This document shows, piece after piece, positions 11,992-19,159 of a stretch of DNA of 20,752 bases. Within the stretch, counting starts at the first letter, position 1. Every line of letters starts with the position of its first letter. Where the stretch lies: the IMG/VR virus record IMGVR_UViG_3300045738_001195, positions 1-20,752 of that record, one strand, 5' to 3'. The translations under genes were made by a program, and so were the position numbers. This DNA is from a virus. A model generated the notes under the pieces. It had not been told where the DNA came from. It worked only from the letters and a program-made list of their open reading frames with translations, and ran no database searches.

Positions 11992-12846
11992 CTAGATTAG
12001 CTCCTCGATTGCCATGTCCATTGAGAACTGGCCAGTGGTTTCTGCCGTGAGTGGCTGCAAATCGGCCAGCCGCCCGTAGCAGCTCTGCCGCATCCGATGC
12101 GTCGCGTCGTCAACGTCGACCGCCATCAGCACGTCGCCAGACAGGCCCTTGAGGCGCTGGATTTCGTTCGCCTCGGTGAATGCCTCATCCTCGTCCATGT
12201 AGTGAAAGCGGAAGCCGAAACGCCGCCGCTTCGGGACCGTGTCCACATAGACTTGACCGCCCCGGCTGATCACCGAGCGGCTGCTGTCAACAAATCGTGT
12301 TTCCAGCCCATAAGCGACATTATTCACCGGGGTGAATGCCGCCGCCACGTAGACGCGCCCGACCTCGATATAGCTGTCCCCGTTTTCGGTGTCGCTGATG
12401 ATGATTTTCACATACCGCGCCAGGACAGGAGTCGCCGAATAATAAAACGAAATCGGGCGGAACACGGCCAGGACCGCGTCGGTAGGCTTGCCGCCCCAGG
12501 TGAATTCGCCCCACTGTAATTCGCCGAACGCCTCGGTGGCGTCCACCACATCGACCGCGCCGGTATCCACCAGATTTGTGGAATAGCCGCTGTCGTTGCC
12601 GATCTGGATTTGCCACGTTGCGGCGTTCGATAAATTGTGGTGGATCAGCGACACGACGTTGATGGATTTCCGCGCCCCCAAGTCGATGGTCAATATGGTT
12701 GACGCCTCGGCGTCGTTCGTGGTTCTGGCCACCGTCGAAGGCTGTTGTTTCTGCAAGTTCGCCAAAGGCAGGGTGCTTTCCCACGATCCGCCGGCCAGCG
12801 TCGCGCTGTCGAAAAAATTATTGTAGGCTACAAAAAGATCAGCCAT
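11992..12846 (-). CDS. Tail-tip structural protein with discoidin-like fold, 284 aa
   Basis: I start it at ATG 12846 (MADLFVAYNNFF), which overlaps the preceding stop as TGATG. The frame extends 3 codons further without support. The first ~170 residues, with STILTIDLGARKSINVVSLIHHNLS and ARYVKIIISD, look like a galactose-binding/F5-8C beta sandwich. The C-terminal half (RFGFRFHYMDEDEAFTEANEI) is typical of phage minor tail proteins that follow the hub. It lies between the tail hub-like gene and the fibre gene and ends directly at the fibre ATG (TAGATG). It probably links fibre to tail tip and may bind surface sugars. Enzyme activity is not indicated. Confidence 0.68.
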   Translation of the reverse strand: MADLFVAYNNFFDSATLAGGSWESTLPLANLQKQQPSTVARTTNDAEASTILTIDLGARKSINVVSLIHHNLSNAATWQIQIGNDSGYSTNLVDTGAVDVVDATEAFGELQWGEFTWGGKPTDAVLAVFRPISFYYSATPVLARYVKIIISDTENGDSYIEVGRVYVAAAFTPVNNVAYGLETRFVDSSRSVISRGGQVYVDTVPKRRRFGFRFHYMDEDEAFTEANEIQRLKGLSGDVLMAVDVDDATHRMRQSCYGRLADLQPLTAETTGQFSMDMAIEELI

Positions 12847-14339
12847 CAGCCCCACAACTCCAAATCGATCTCATTGTTCGCCGCGTCTTCGACTAAGCCG
12901 ATGACGCGGAATTTCTTACCGCTGGTCAGATTGTAGCGGGCGAAAGTGATCTGCACCGTGTCGTTCAGTTCCAAGGTGAAGGGCTGCGTCTTCAATTTTA
13001 CCTTGTAAAAATCACGGTCGGCCCCGAATAGCACCTGCAACCTCGCCGCCTCCGTCGCCCCATTGGCCGCCGTGGTCAGCAGCGTTGTGACCGCCAGGGT
13101 CGGCGCCTCTGGGTGGATCGTCTGCACGCCCGTGTCCGTGTTTGTCTCGGTGCGGTATTTGTTTTCAACGAAGGTGCGGCGCGCCGCCGTCGTCGATGCC
13201 GATATAGTCGAGCTGTTCTGCACCGTGAAATTCTGCGTGTGGTCAACCACCGTGCGGTGGGGCGGGATTACCGTCGCCATACGCTGCAATTCGATTATCT
13301 CCACCGCCGTGAAAGCCGCATCCGCCGACGACGCCGGCGCCTCGACGCGCCCGACTTGAAATGTGCCGTCGCGCTTGAAGCCGTAGAACGCGCCAACGGA
13401 ATTAGCGATGGCGTCGAGGATCGTTTGCATCCGCGTGGGCGTCGTTACAAATATTCCCACCACATTGCTGTTCGCGGTATTCAGCGCCGTGAAACTGGCG
13501 GTGTCCAGACCGCCAGGGTCCGTCAGGCCGCCGTAGTCGGTCACCAGCAGGCGGATGATCTGGTCGGCGGTTGACTTGTAGCTGCCCGACGGTTTCGCCC
13601 CCTGAACGTCCGCCGTGATCCTGCCCGTAGTCACGCTCGACAGCGTGAAGCGTCCGTTGGTCAAATCATTGGCATAATCCGCCGCGTCCACCAATACGCC
13701 GTTGTCGTACACAGCATCGATTGCCTCGATCTGCCCGTCGTGGACTTGGTAGATTGCGTTGGCTACGTCGACCCGCGCTGGCGTGATGTTGTTGACCTTG
13801 CCGAACGCCAGGGGCTTCGGCTTGCCCTTCAGATCGTCGCCGCCTTCGGTGCCACCCGATCCGGCGTATAGCGTTCCCTGGACCGGCGTCTGGAATATCA
13901 GTTGGCGGTCCTTCAGACGCACCGAGATCAATTTATCGTCGAATTCTATGCTGTCAGACGTGCCGGTGAAGATTGTCGTAAAATCCGAATAGGCGTCCGT
14001 GTCGCCGCCGATTTTGACCACGACCGTCCGCCCATCGAATGCGTAGCCGGCCATGGCGTCCAGGCCGGCGTCGATGTTTCCCAGCACCAGGGTTCCGAAA
14101 TTGGTTTTCGACAGGCCGCCGATCTTGCCCGCTGAAAACATCGAGCGCTCGAAAGAAATCGGCTCGACAATCCGCGCCTCGTAAAGCGTCTTGGCCGGGC
14201 TATCGCCGGCAGACGTGACCAGCCCGTGATCACTGACGCGCACGGTCGTCGTCGCCGCGCCCGCAATGTCATAGGCGCCAATCTCGGCAATATATCGCTT
14301 GGCCGAAAATGGATCGGCAACCAGATCAGCAAGCGCCAT
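12846..14339 (-). CDS. Tail hub/tip protein, 497 aa
   Basis: A large beta-rich structural protein directly downstream of the tape measure gene, the position of distal-tail and baseplate-hub proteins in siphoviruses. Features include YIAEIGAYDIAG at the N-terminus and repeated immunoglobulin-like beta stretches. A central block (STADQIIRLLVTDYGGL, MQTILDAIANSVGAFYGF) is typical of hub proteins that fold like gp27, and the C-terminal KFRVIGLVEDAANNEIDLELWG is a recurring ending of phage tail proteins. It starts at ATG 14339, 2 bp after the tape measure stop. It should form the platform carrying the 284-aa protein and the fibre. I have no exact family name. Confidence 0.72.
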   Translation of the reverse strand: MALADLVADPFSAKRYIAEIGAYDIAGAATTTVRVSDHGLVTSAGDSPAKTLYEARIVEPISFERSMFSAGKIGGLSKTNFGTLVLGNIDAGLDAMAGYAFDGRTVVVKIGGDTDAYSDFTTIFTGTSDSIEFDDKLISVRLKDRQLIFQTPVQGTLYAGSGGTEGGDDLKGKPKPLAFGKVNNITPARVDVANAIYQVHDGQIEAIDAVYDNGVLVDAADYANDLTNGRFTLSSVTTGRITADVQGAKPSGSYKSTADQIIRLLVTDYGGLTDPGGLDTASFTALNTANSNVVGIFVTTPTRMQTILDAIANSVGAFYGFKRDGTFQVGRVEAPASSADAAFTAVEIIELQRMATVIPPHRTVVDHTQNFTVQNSSTISASTTAARRTFVENKYRTETNTDTGVQTIHPEAPTLAVTTLLTTAANGATEAARLQVLFGADRDFYKVKLKTQPFTLELNDTVQITFARYNLTSGKKFRVIGLVEDAANNEIDLELWG

Positions 14340-14341
14340 CG

Positions 14342-17041
14342 TTATGCCCTAGCGCCGGCCAACTCGCCGCCCGACAGCGCCCGACCGAATTGCCGCCGCA
14401 GCGCGCTCATTTCGTCGCGCACTTCGCGGACAGCGTCAACGATCTGCGTCGCCGCCATGTTGGGCGATACGCTGCCAGCCCTGCCGGGGGTGAATACCTC
14501 TGGCCCTCGTTCACCAACCATGTAGGCGTGCCCGCCTTGGACCGGGCCGCCACGCGCGCGGCGGTCGAGGAACGGTTCCGCCTCTGTTTTGACGCGCCCG
14601 AACGCGGAGGTTATGGCGCGGGAAAAATCGCCGCCGCTGCTATCGAACAGCCCGCGCAACGCGCCGCTGAGATCAACCCCGCCGCCCAGCGCGCCCGACA
14701 CGGCGGCGCTTGCCAAATCCCCAATCCCGCCGCCGACCAGGGATTGCGCCACGGCGGCAGCCGAGAATTGTCCGCCCAGTATTCCCTTTGCTATACTGTT
14801 CGAGATACCGCTGCTGATGCCCGTGGCCAGGGCGCTGATGGCACTCGCCCCCTGTCCCGCCAGGCTAGCCGCGACACTAAGCCCCGACGCCGACATAACC
14901 CCACCGAACGCCGTGGCGGCGGACGCCGCCGCCACGGCGGAAGTGATGGCGCTCATGACGCCCGGCAAGATAAAGCTGGAAACGACCGAAGCGATGGCCA
15001 TCGGGTCGCCCGACATCAGACCCTCGATGGTGCCTGTAATGCCAGACACGACGAACCTGACGCCTTTTTTTAAAAACCCCGTGACGCTCTTGAAAACCCC
15101 GCTTATGAAAGACCCGAACCCGAACCCCGGCAGGCCGCTGTCAGTATCGACCGCGCCTCGACTGTTCGAATTCAACGCGCCGAAAAATCCGGCACCGTAT
15201 TTGCGCACGCTGGCGGCGTTGACGACATATTCGCCCGGCGACAACATGGCCGGGATGTTGTCCGAACGGTCGCTCCCCGTCCCGCCGACGTAGCCGCCAG
15301 AGGCGAAATGTGACGTTATCCAGGTCCCGAACCCGCCACCAAGGCCGCCCAGGAGCGTTTTCGCCACGCCGCCGGCAAAACTGATGACGCCCTGTGCCGC
15401 GATATCCGCGAGGCCGCGCGTCACCGTGTCGATGAACGACTTGAACGAAAGTTCACCGCTGACAAAGAAGTTAGACAGGGTCTTCTCCAGAGCTGTGAAC
15501 GATCCGGTCACGAACTTCTTGGCGATGGCCGCGTAGTCGCGGATGCCGTTAAAATATTCCCTGACGGCGGCGGATGCGCCGCTCGAAAATGTCTGTTCGT
15601 GCGCGGCGCCGGCGGCAACAACCGCGTCTCTGTATTTCTGCAAGAGTGCTATTGCCTGGGGCGTGGTTGCGATCAACTTGTCTTTCATTGCGTCTTCGAA
15701 TACTTTCAAATTCGCGGCGGCATGATCCAGGGCCACCCCAGAAGCCCCGATCTCCTTTTCCAAAGCAGCCACGCTCACGGTCAGCGGATCGATAGCCGCC
15801 TTGGTGGCGCGCACGCCGTCCTGGACGTAAACAAATGCCGACCCCGCTGACATTGTGCTGGCAGCTAGATTTTTAAACTCGGCCCCCGACACGCCAAGCG
15901 CGAGAGCTAATTTGCCCGACGTGGCTGCCACGACCTCCGCAATTGCGTTAAAAACTGTCGACTTTTTGACCGCTGCAAGCATTTCATCGCGGAAGGTAGC
16001 AATGGCGACGGCTGCCCCCGTCACGCCAAGCACGAATAAGGCAAGAAACTTGGGGTTGGCCACTACTGTAGCGAAAACCGCCAATGCTACTTTCGAAACC
16101 AATATGGACTTTGTGAACAAATATATTGCCGCCACCATATTGCCTATGCGAATGATGACGGAAACCCCGAAAACAGTCAGGAGCGCGGCGCTGATAATCT
16201 CAAGATTACGCCCGACAAACTTCATGGCGTTGATGACGGTGTTCATGTTCTTCTCGAACTTATCCGCGAACTCCGGCGACGACATCACATCCGCCATATT
16301 CTGGACAGCCCGCGTAAACAAATCAATTATGCCAGTTTGTGCAAAGGCCAGCCCTATGCGGATTTTGGCTATGGCGAGAGCCGTGTTCGAAACCGTCAAT
16401 TTGTCGTTCAGAACTTCCGCCGCCCGCGCCAGCTTTTCCGACAAGATGACGCCCGCCGCCTCCGCTTCTGCGCCGAATTTTTGCAGGCCGGCGCTGCCGC
16501 CCTTGAGTACTAACACCAGACCGACACCTTCGCGGCCAAACAATTGCGCGGCCAGGGCGGCGCGCTGGGCCGGGCTCTCCACGCTTGCCATGGCGTCGGC
16601 GACATCGGACAGAACGGCCTCGGTCGGACGAATTTTACCCTCTGCGTCGGTGAACGCCACGCCCAGGAACCCCAGCGCCTTCTTGGCATCGCCCGTGCCC
16701 TGGGCTGCCTCGCCGATGCGCTTCGTGAAGCGCTCCAGAGAGCTATCGAGTTTCGCCTGTTCGACGCCGGCGAGGTCGGCGGCAAACCGCAATTTCTGCA
16801 ATGCGACGACGCCGACGCCAACCTTGTCGGCGGTCTTGGCCATCGCGTCCGCCGCCTTGATCGCATTATGTGTGAACCGCGCCAGGCTTCGAACGGCGAG
16901 GCCGACCGCGATACCGCCTATGGCCGTCTTCAGCAGGTTGGCGGCCTTGTTCGTCGCCTTCAGGCCCTTCTGCACCGACCGCATCGCCTGCTTGGAGCGA
17001 TCCTTGGCGGTGATGTCGATATGCATTTTATTTTTTGCCAC
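14342..17041 (-). CDS. Tail tape measure protein, 899 aa
   Basis: The protein sets tail length and is ejected with the DNA. The start is GTG 17041, preceded by AAAGGAGG with 5-nt spacing and overlapping the end of the frameshift extension by 14 nt. The in-frame ATG at 17026 has no Shine-Dalgarno at the right distance. Residues 1-260 are helical with a tape-measure type opening (MHIDITAKDRSKQAM, AADAMAKTADKVGVGV). A hydrophobic block at about 283-350 is probably the membrane-penetrating part. The C-terminal third has FASGGYVGGTGSDRSDNIPA, SPGEYVVNAASVRKYG and GERGPEVFTP, standard ends of this family. At ~135 nm by the 1.5 angstrom per residue rule, the tail would be long and flexible. Confidence 0.93.
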   Translation of the reverse strand: MAKNKMHIDITAKDRSKQAMRSVQKGLKATNKAANLLKTAIGGIAVGLAVRSLARFTHNAIKAADAMAKTADKVGVGVVALQKLRFAADLAGVEQAKLDSSLERFTKRIGEAAQGTGDAKKALGFLGVAFTDAEGKIRPTEAVLSDVADAMASVESPAQRAALAAQLFGREGVGLVLVLKGGSAGLQKFGAEAEAAGVILSEKLARAAEVLNDKLTVSNTALAIAKIRIGLAFAQTGIIDLFTRAVQNMADVMSSPEFADKFEKNMNTVINAMKFVGRNLEIISAALLTVFGVSVIIRIGNMVAAIYLFTKSILVSKVALAVFATVVANPKFLALFVLGVTGAAVAIATFRDEMLAAVKKSTVFNAIAEVVAATSGKLALALGVSGAEFKNLAASTMSAGSAFVYVQDGVRATKAAIDPLTVSVAALEKEIGASGVALDHAAANLKVFEDAMKDKLIATTPQAIALLQKYRDAVVAAGAAHEQTFSSGASAAVREYFNGIRDYAAIAKKFVTGSFTALEKTLSNFFVSGELSFKSFIDTVTRGLADIAAQGVISFAGGVAKTLLGGLGGGFGTWITSHFASGGYVGGTGSDRSDNIPAMLSPGEYVVNAASVRKYGAGFFGALNSNSRGAVDTDSGLPGFGFGSFISGVFKSVTGFLKKGVRFVVSGITGTIEGLMSGDPMAIASVVSSFILPGVMSAITSAVAAASAATAFGGVMSASGLSVAASLAGQGASAISALATGISSGISNSIAKGILGGQFSAAAVAQSLVGGGIGDLASAAVSGALGGGVDLSGALRGLFDSSGGDFSRAITSAFGRVKTEAEPFLDRRARGGPVQGGHAYMVGERGPEVFTPGRAGSVSPNMAATQIVDAVREVRDEMSALRRQFGRALSGGELAGARA

Positions 17042-17572
17042 CGCCGCCTCCTTTCTTCTTCTCTTGTTGCCGCTGCTGCTCGGCCTTCCAGCGGAAAAAC
17101 GCCGACCATTCGGCGAACTCGCCCACGCTCATCTGGTCAACTAGCTCGTTTACCGTGCGCCCCAGCGTCTCCGCGAGCAGAAACAAAAACTGCCGCTCGG
17201 GAGACGCCCTCAGTTTTTTTCGATTTCCTCGGGGTCCACCGCCATGATCTCCGTCGCCAGGCGGGCGAGGACGCCAGCGTCGACCTTGGTCTGGAGCGCG
17301 CGCTTGTCGCCGAGGTCGAACATCTTGTTCCCCTCGGCGTCCATGCATTTCATAATCAGCACGTCGGCAAGGACGGTGGCGTCGCCGCCGCCGTTCGACG
17401 CCTTATGTAAACGCCCTTGTTCGCGGAGGGTAAACGGCTCGACATAGATCAGCAGCGGGCCGTCGTCGTCGCCCCATTCCGGCACCTCAATGGTGCGGAT
17501 TTCCTGTGCCGAAAAATGGGCGACGGCGCGGTCTATCGCACCGCCGCCCGCGTCTTTCTTCGCGCTGGTCAT
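17028..17572 (-). CDS. Tail assembly chaperone GT fusion made by -1 frameshift, 181 aa
   Basis: Read as 17572 to 17213 and then, after a -1 slip that re-reads base 17213, on to the stop at 17028-17030. The first 120 residues are the G-like protein and the added 61 residues (LRASPERQFLFLLAETLGRTVNELVDQ... ending KKKGGGGGKK) are the T-like domain with SVGEFAEWSAFFRW. In lambda, gpG and gpGT chaperone the tape measure protein, and T recruits tail tube subunits. The extension has no good start of its own, overlaps the tape measure start by 14 nt, and sits exactly in the -1 frame at a perfect slippery site. The fusion product is inferred but strongly patterned. Confidence 0.82.
17210..17572 (-). 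CDS. Tail assembly chaperone G-like, 120 aa
   Basis: The unshifted product runs from ATG 17572 to TGA 17210. It has acidic and helical parts (EWGDDDGPLLIYVEPFTLREQGRL, DATVLADVLIMKCMDAEG, VLARLATEIMAVDPEE) in the layout of phage tail chaperones encoded between tail tube and tape measure. The last codons GAA-AAA-AAC before TGA form the slip site. Most ribosomes would stop here and a minority make the GT fusion. It lies 4 bp downstream of the tail tube gene, with only a weak ribosome binding site. Confidence 0.8.
   Translation of the reverse strand: MTSAKKDAGGGAIDRAVAHFSAQEIRTIEVPEWGDDDGPLLIYVEPFTLREQGRLHKASNGGGDATVLADVLIMKCMDAEGNKMFDLGDKRALQTKVDAGVLARLATEIMAVDPEEIEKN
17213..17219 (-). promoter_or_regulatory. 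Programmed -1 frameshift slippery heptamer A-AAA-AAC
   Basis: On the minus strand the seven bases A AAA AAC are in the exact zero-frame register (X XXY YYZ) required for tandem slippage, with a TGA stop directly after. The -1 frame then stays open for 61 codons. Confidence 0.85.
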
Positions 17573-17576
17573 GGGA

Positions 17577-17966
17577 CTACGCCGTGCTTTCAGTCAACCC
17601 GCCAGACCCTTGTACGCTATAGCTGGCCTCGACCATGCCGTCGGCGGACGCGCTGATCGTTTTGCCGCTGATCAAGGCCGTACCGCTGTAATAAATGTCG
17701 CCGGTCGTCGCACCCTCTGGGTAGAGGTTGAGCGTAACGGACGCGCCAACATCGAGCGCACCCTGGCCGCTGGTGTCGGTTTCGTCCCACCAGCATTCTA
17801 TAGTACCAGACCAGCTTGAAAGCCCGGCTGCGAACGAGCGGTAGCTGTCGCCCATCGCGGTTTTCTCAATCGCGTCGTGGCTCTCCTCAATTGAAAAGCT
17901 ACGGATTTCGGCGATTGTATTGGAGCCGACCCGAACCGTGCCTTCGGAGCCTGTGTGAACTGCCAT
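17577..17966 (-). CDS. Major tail tube protein, 129 aa
   Basis: Abundant structural protein that stacks as rings to form the tail tube. The pattern GTVRVGSNTIAEIRSFSIEESHDAIEKTAMGD, then SWSGTIECWWDETDTSGQ, and a beta-rich end with ISGKTISASADGMVEASYSVQG, is typical of short tail tube proteins of GTA/HK97-like siphoviruses. The ATG at 17966 has AAGGAG 8 nt upstream, which overlaps the end of the preceding small gene. No sheath gene is present among the tail genes, which supports a non-contractile tail. Confidence 0.87.
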   Translation of the reverse strand: MAVHTGSEGTVRVGSNTIAEIRSFSIEESHDAIEKTAMGDSYRSFAAGLSSWSGTIECWWDETDTSGQGALDVGASVTLNLYPEGATTGDIYYSGTALISGKTISASADGMVEASYSVQGSGGLTESTA

Positions 17967-17968
17967 GT

Positions 17969-18136
17969 CTAAATCTCCTTAATGGCTTCGGCCTTAATGG
18001 CCTTTGGTTTGGGGCCACGCATGGCTGACTTAGCGCCCGCCGTGGTGTAGCCCTTGCTCTCAAAATGCTCGACACGGTCGTCGGTCACTTCGATCTCGGT
18101 TCCGCCGTCTGCGGAAATCATTTTCACTCGTTTCAT
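17969..18136 (-). CDS. Small head-tail region protein, 55 aa
   Basis: The ORF MKRVKMISADGG... starts on an ATGA overlap with the tail completion gene and ends 2 bp before the tail tube ATG. The N-terminal part (ISADGGTEIEVTDDRVEHFESKGY) resembles small phage proteins in which a peptide of this kind recognises an attachment position (DUF7302-like; tentative). The C-terminus is Lys/Ala-rich. It is supported by tight packing between structural genes and by the absence of another frame. Its function is unknown; a connector or tube-associated role is possible. Confidence 0.62.
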   Translation of the reverse strand: MKRVKMISADGGTEIEVTDDRVEHFESKGYTTAGAKSAMRGPKPKAIKAEAIKEI

Positions 18137-18576
18137 GCTGCGTTCTCCAGATCGTTTTCAGCCGCTACGTAATCGATCTCGACATCGATCCGCACGACGC
18201 CGACCGGCTGTTCGCCTTCGTCGCTATACTCAATCTCGATGCCGACGATGCGGGTGTCCCGCGCCAGACTGTTCTGGGTCAAATCGCCCGCCAGCGCCTC
18301 CTCGACCTCCAGCGAGATCGCGTCCAGGGTGTCGTCCAGGCTGGACGTGGCGACGGCGTAGCCTTCGACCGCCAGCGCCAGCGTGCGCAATTGCGCGCGC
18401 GGCGGCGTCATGGTCAGGATTTCAACGCCTTCTGACTTCGTGTAGACGCACAGGCCGGGCAGATTGGCCGCCGCCATGGGGTAGACCCGGCTGGCGTAGA
18501 CCCGGCTGGCGGTCGTCGTCAGGCCGGTCAGGGTGGTGACCACGCGGTCGCGTATCTGTTTTCGTAAATGGGCCAT
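18133..18576 (-). CDS. Tail terminator/completion protein, 147 aa
   Basis: I start it at ATG 18576, which overlaps the stop of the upstream joining gene; the frame opening at 18708 lies wholly in that gene. The protein begins MAHLRKQIRDRVVTTLTGL and continues with a SRVYP.....LPGLCVYT segment. It ends with an alternating beta region (GIEIEYSDEGEQPVGVVRIDVEIDY), as in minor tail proteins that cap the tube (gpU/gpZ-like position). It lies between head-tail joining and tail tube genes. It contains an in-frame 15-bp tandem duplication giving ASRVYASRVY, listed separately. Confidence 0.75.
   Translation of the reverse strand: MAHLRKQIRDRVVTTLTGLTTTASRVYASRVYPMAAANLPGLCVYTKSEGVEILTMTPPRAQLRTLALAVEGYAVATSSLDDTLDAISLEVEEALAGDLTQNSLARDTRIVGIEIEYSDEGEQPVGVVRIDVEIDYVAAENDLENAA
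18481..18510. repeat. Perfect 15-bp tandem duplication inside the tail terminator gene
   Basis: The unit GTAGACCCGGCTGGC occurs twice head to tail (18481-18495, 18496-18510). It is in frame and doubles a five-residue unit (ASRVY) in the protein. No base differs between the copies, suggesting a recent slippage event. Confidence 0.9.
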
Positions 18577-18890
18577 CAGTCTTTTTCCAGAACCAACGTC
18601 GAGACGCCAGTGCCTTCCGCCTGAATGACCCGCACGGTGTAGGCGGTGCCGCTGATCGTGATCGCGTCGCCGCCCGCCGCCGCGCTGGGCAGGTCCGCCG
18701 TGGCGCAAATAAAGCGCGGTTGCGCGCTGACCACGCCCAGGCCGGTCATCGGGTCAACCTCCAAAAACTCGTTGTCGAATATGCCGTTGACTGTGCTGGC
18801 AACGCCGCCCGCCGGCGTATAGCTGGACGCCACGCCGAAATCGGCGGTGTCGAAAAACACCGCCCGTTCGGTTGCGCCTTCGATTGCCAT
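18576..18890 (-). CDS. Head-tail joining protein, 104 aa
   Basis: Small beta-rich connector protein of the gpFII-like type. VFFDTADFGVASSYTPAGG near the N-terminus, GIFDNEFLEVDPMTG in the middle, and a closing DAITISGTAYTVRVIQAEGTGVSTLVLE match the usual order of phage head-tail joining and head completion proteins. The start ATG 18890 overlaps the upstream stop (TAATG), and the end overlaps the tail terminator ATG. It is expected to sit at the neck between the connector and the tail. Confidence 0.78.
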   Translation of the reverse strand: MAIEGATERAVFFDTADFGVASSYTPAGGVASTVNGIFDNEFLEVDPMTGLGVVSAQPRFICATADLPSAAAGGDAITISGTAYTVRVIQAEGTGVSTLVLEKD

Positions 18891-19102
18891 TATTTTTTAA
18901 GCCGCGCGCGCGGCACAAGCGCAGGTGCGTCGCTGGTGGTGAGCCCGACACTCCGATCTTTTTTTTCCTTGGCTTTACCCTTCGGCTGTGCCTTGCCCAT
19001 ATTGACCAGGGCTATGCCGTCGTCGTCGCTGACGTCGACAGTTTCACCGGCAGAATGGTGCCGCCCATCAATAGCGACGTCTCTGCTCAAAATAATCTTC
19101 AT
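18890..19102 (-). CDS. Small phage head-region protein, 70 aa
   Basis: I choose ATG 19102 (MKIILSRDVAID), which has GAGGG 6 nt upstream and lies after the hairpin at 19122-19145. A longer frame to 19147 would run through the hairpin. The N-terminal half (SRDVAIDGRHHSAGETVDVSDDDGIALVNMGKA) follows a common short phage pattern found between capsid and connector genes. The C-terminal half is Lys/Arg-rich (KGKAKEKKD). The role is unknown; it may be a head-tail or DNA-packaging accessory. Confidence 0.68.
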   Translation of the reverse strand: MKIILSRDVAIDGRHHSAGETVDVSDDDGIALVNMGKAQPKGKAKEKKDRSVGLTTSDAPALVPRARLKK

Positions 19103-19121
19103 TGCAAACCCTCGAAAAGTT

Positions 19122-19145
19122 GGGGAGAGGCCGAAACCCCTCCCC
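19122..19145 (-). terminator. Strong hairpin after the capsid gene (partial terminator or RNA end)
   Basis: On the minus strand GGGGAGGGG-TTTCGG-CCTCTCCCC forms a 9-bp stem with one G-T pair, starting 15 nt after the capsid stop. Only a short TTTT tract (19118-19115) follows, so it would be a leaky terminator or a 3'-end stabiliser. Either would keep capsid mRNA levels above those of the downstream genes. Confidence 0.6.
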
Positions 19146-19159
19146 ATAGTTCAGACCGA

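Noticed and set aside
15855-17144. Long open frame of 429 codons on the plus strand
   Set aside because: It is antisense to the tape measure gene. Its length comes from the GC-rich, Ala-rich coding on the other strand; its product is low-complexity with no recognisable domain, and its direction opposes the operon.
18576-18708. N-terminal extension of the tail terminator gene to 18708
   Set aside because: It is wholly within the head-tail joining gene and gives a low-complexity His/Arg/Gly sequence. The ATG at 18576 overlaps the upstream stop as in the rest of the operon.
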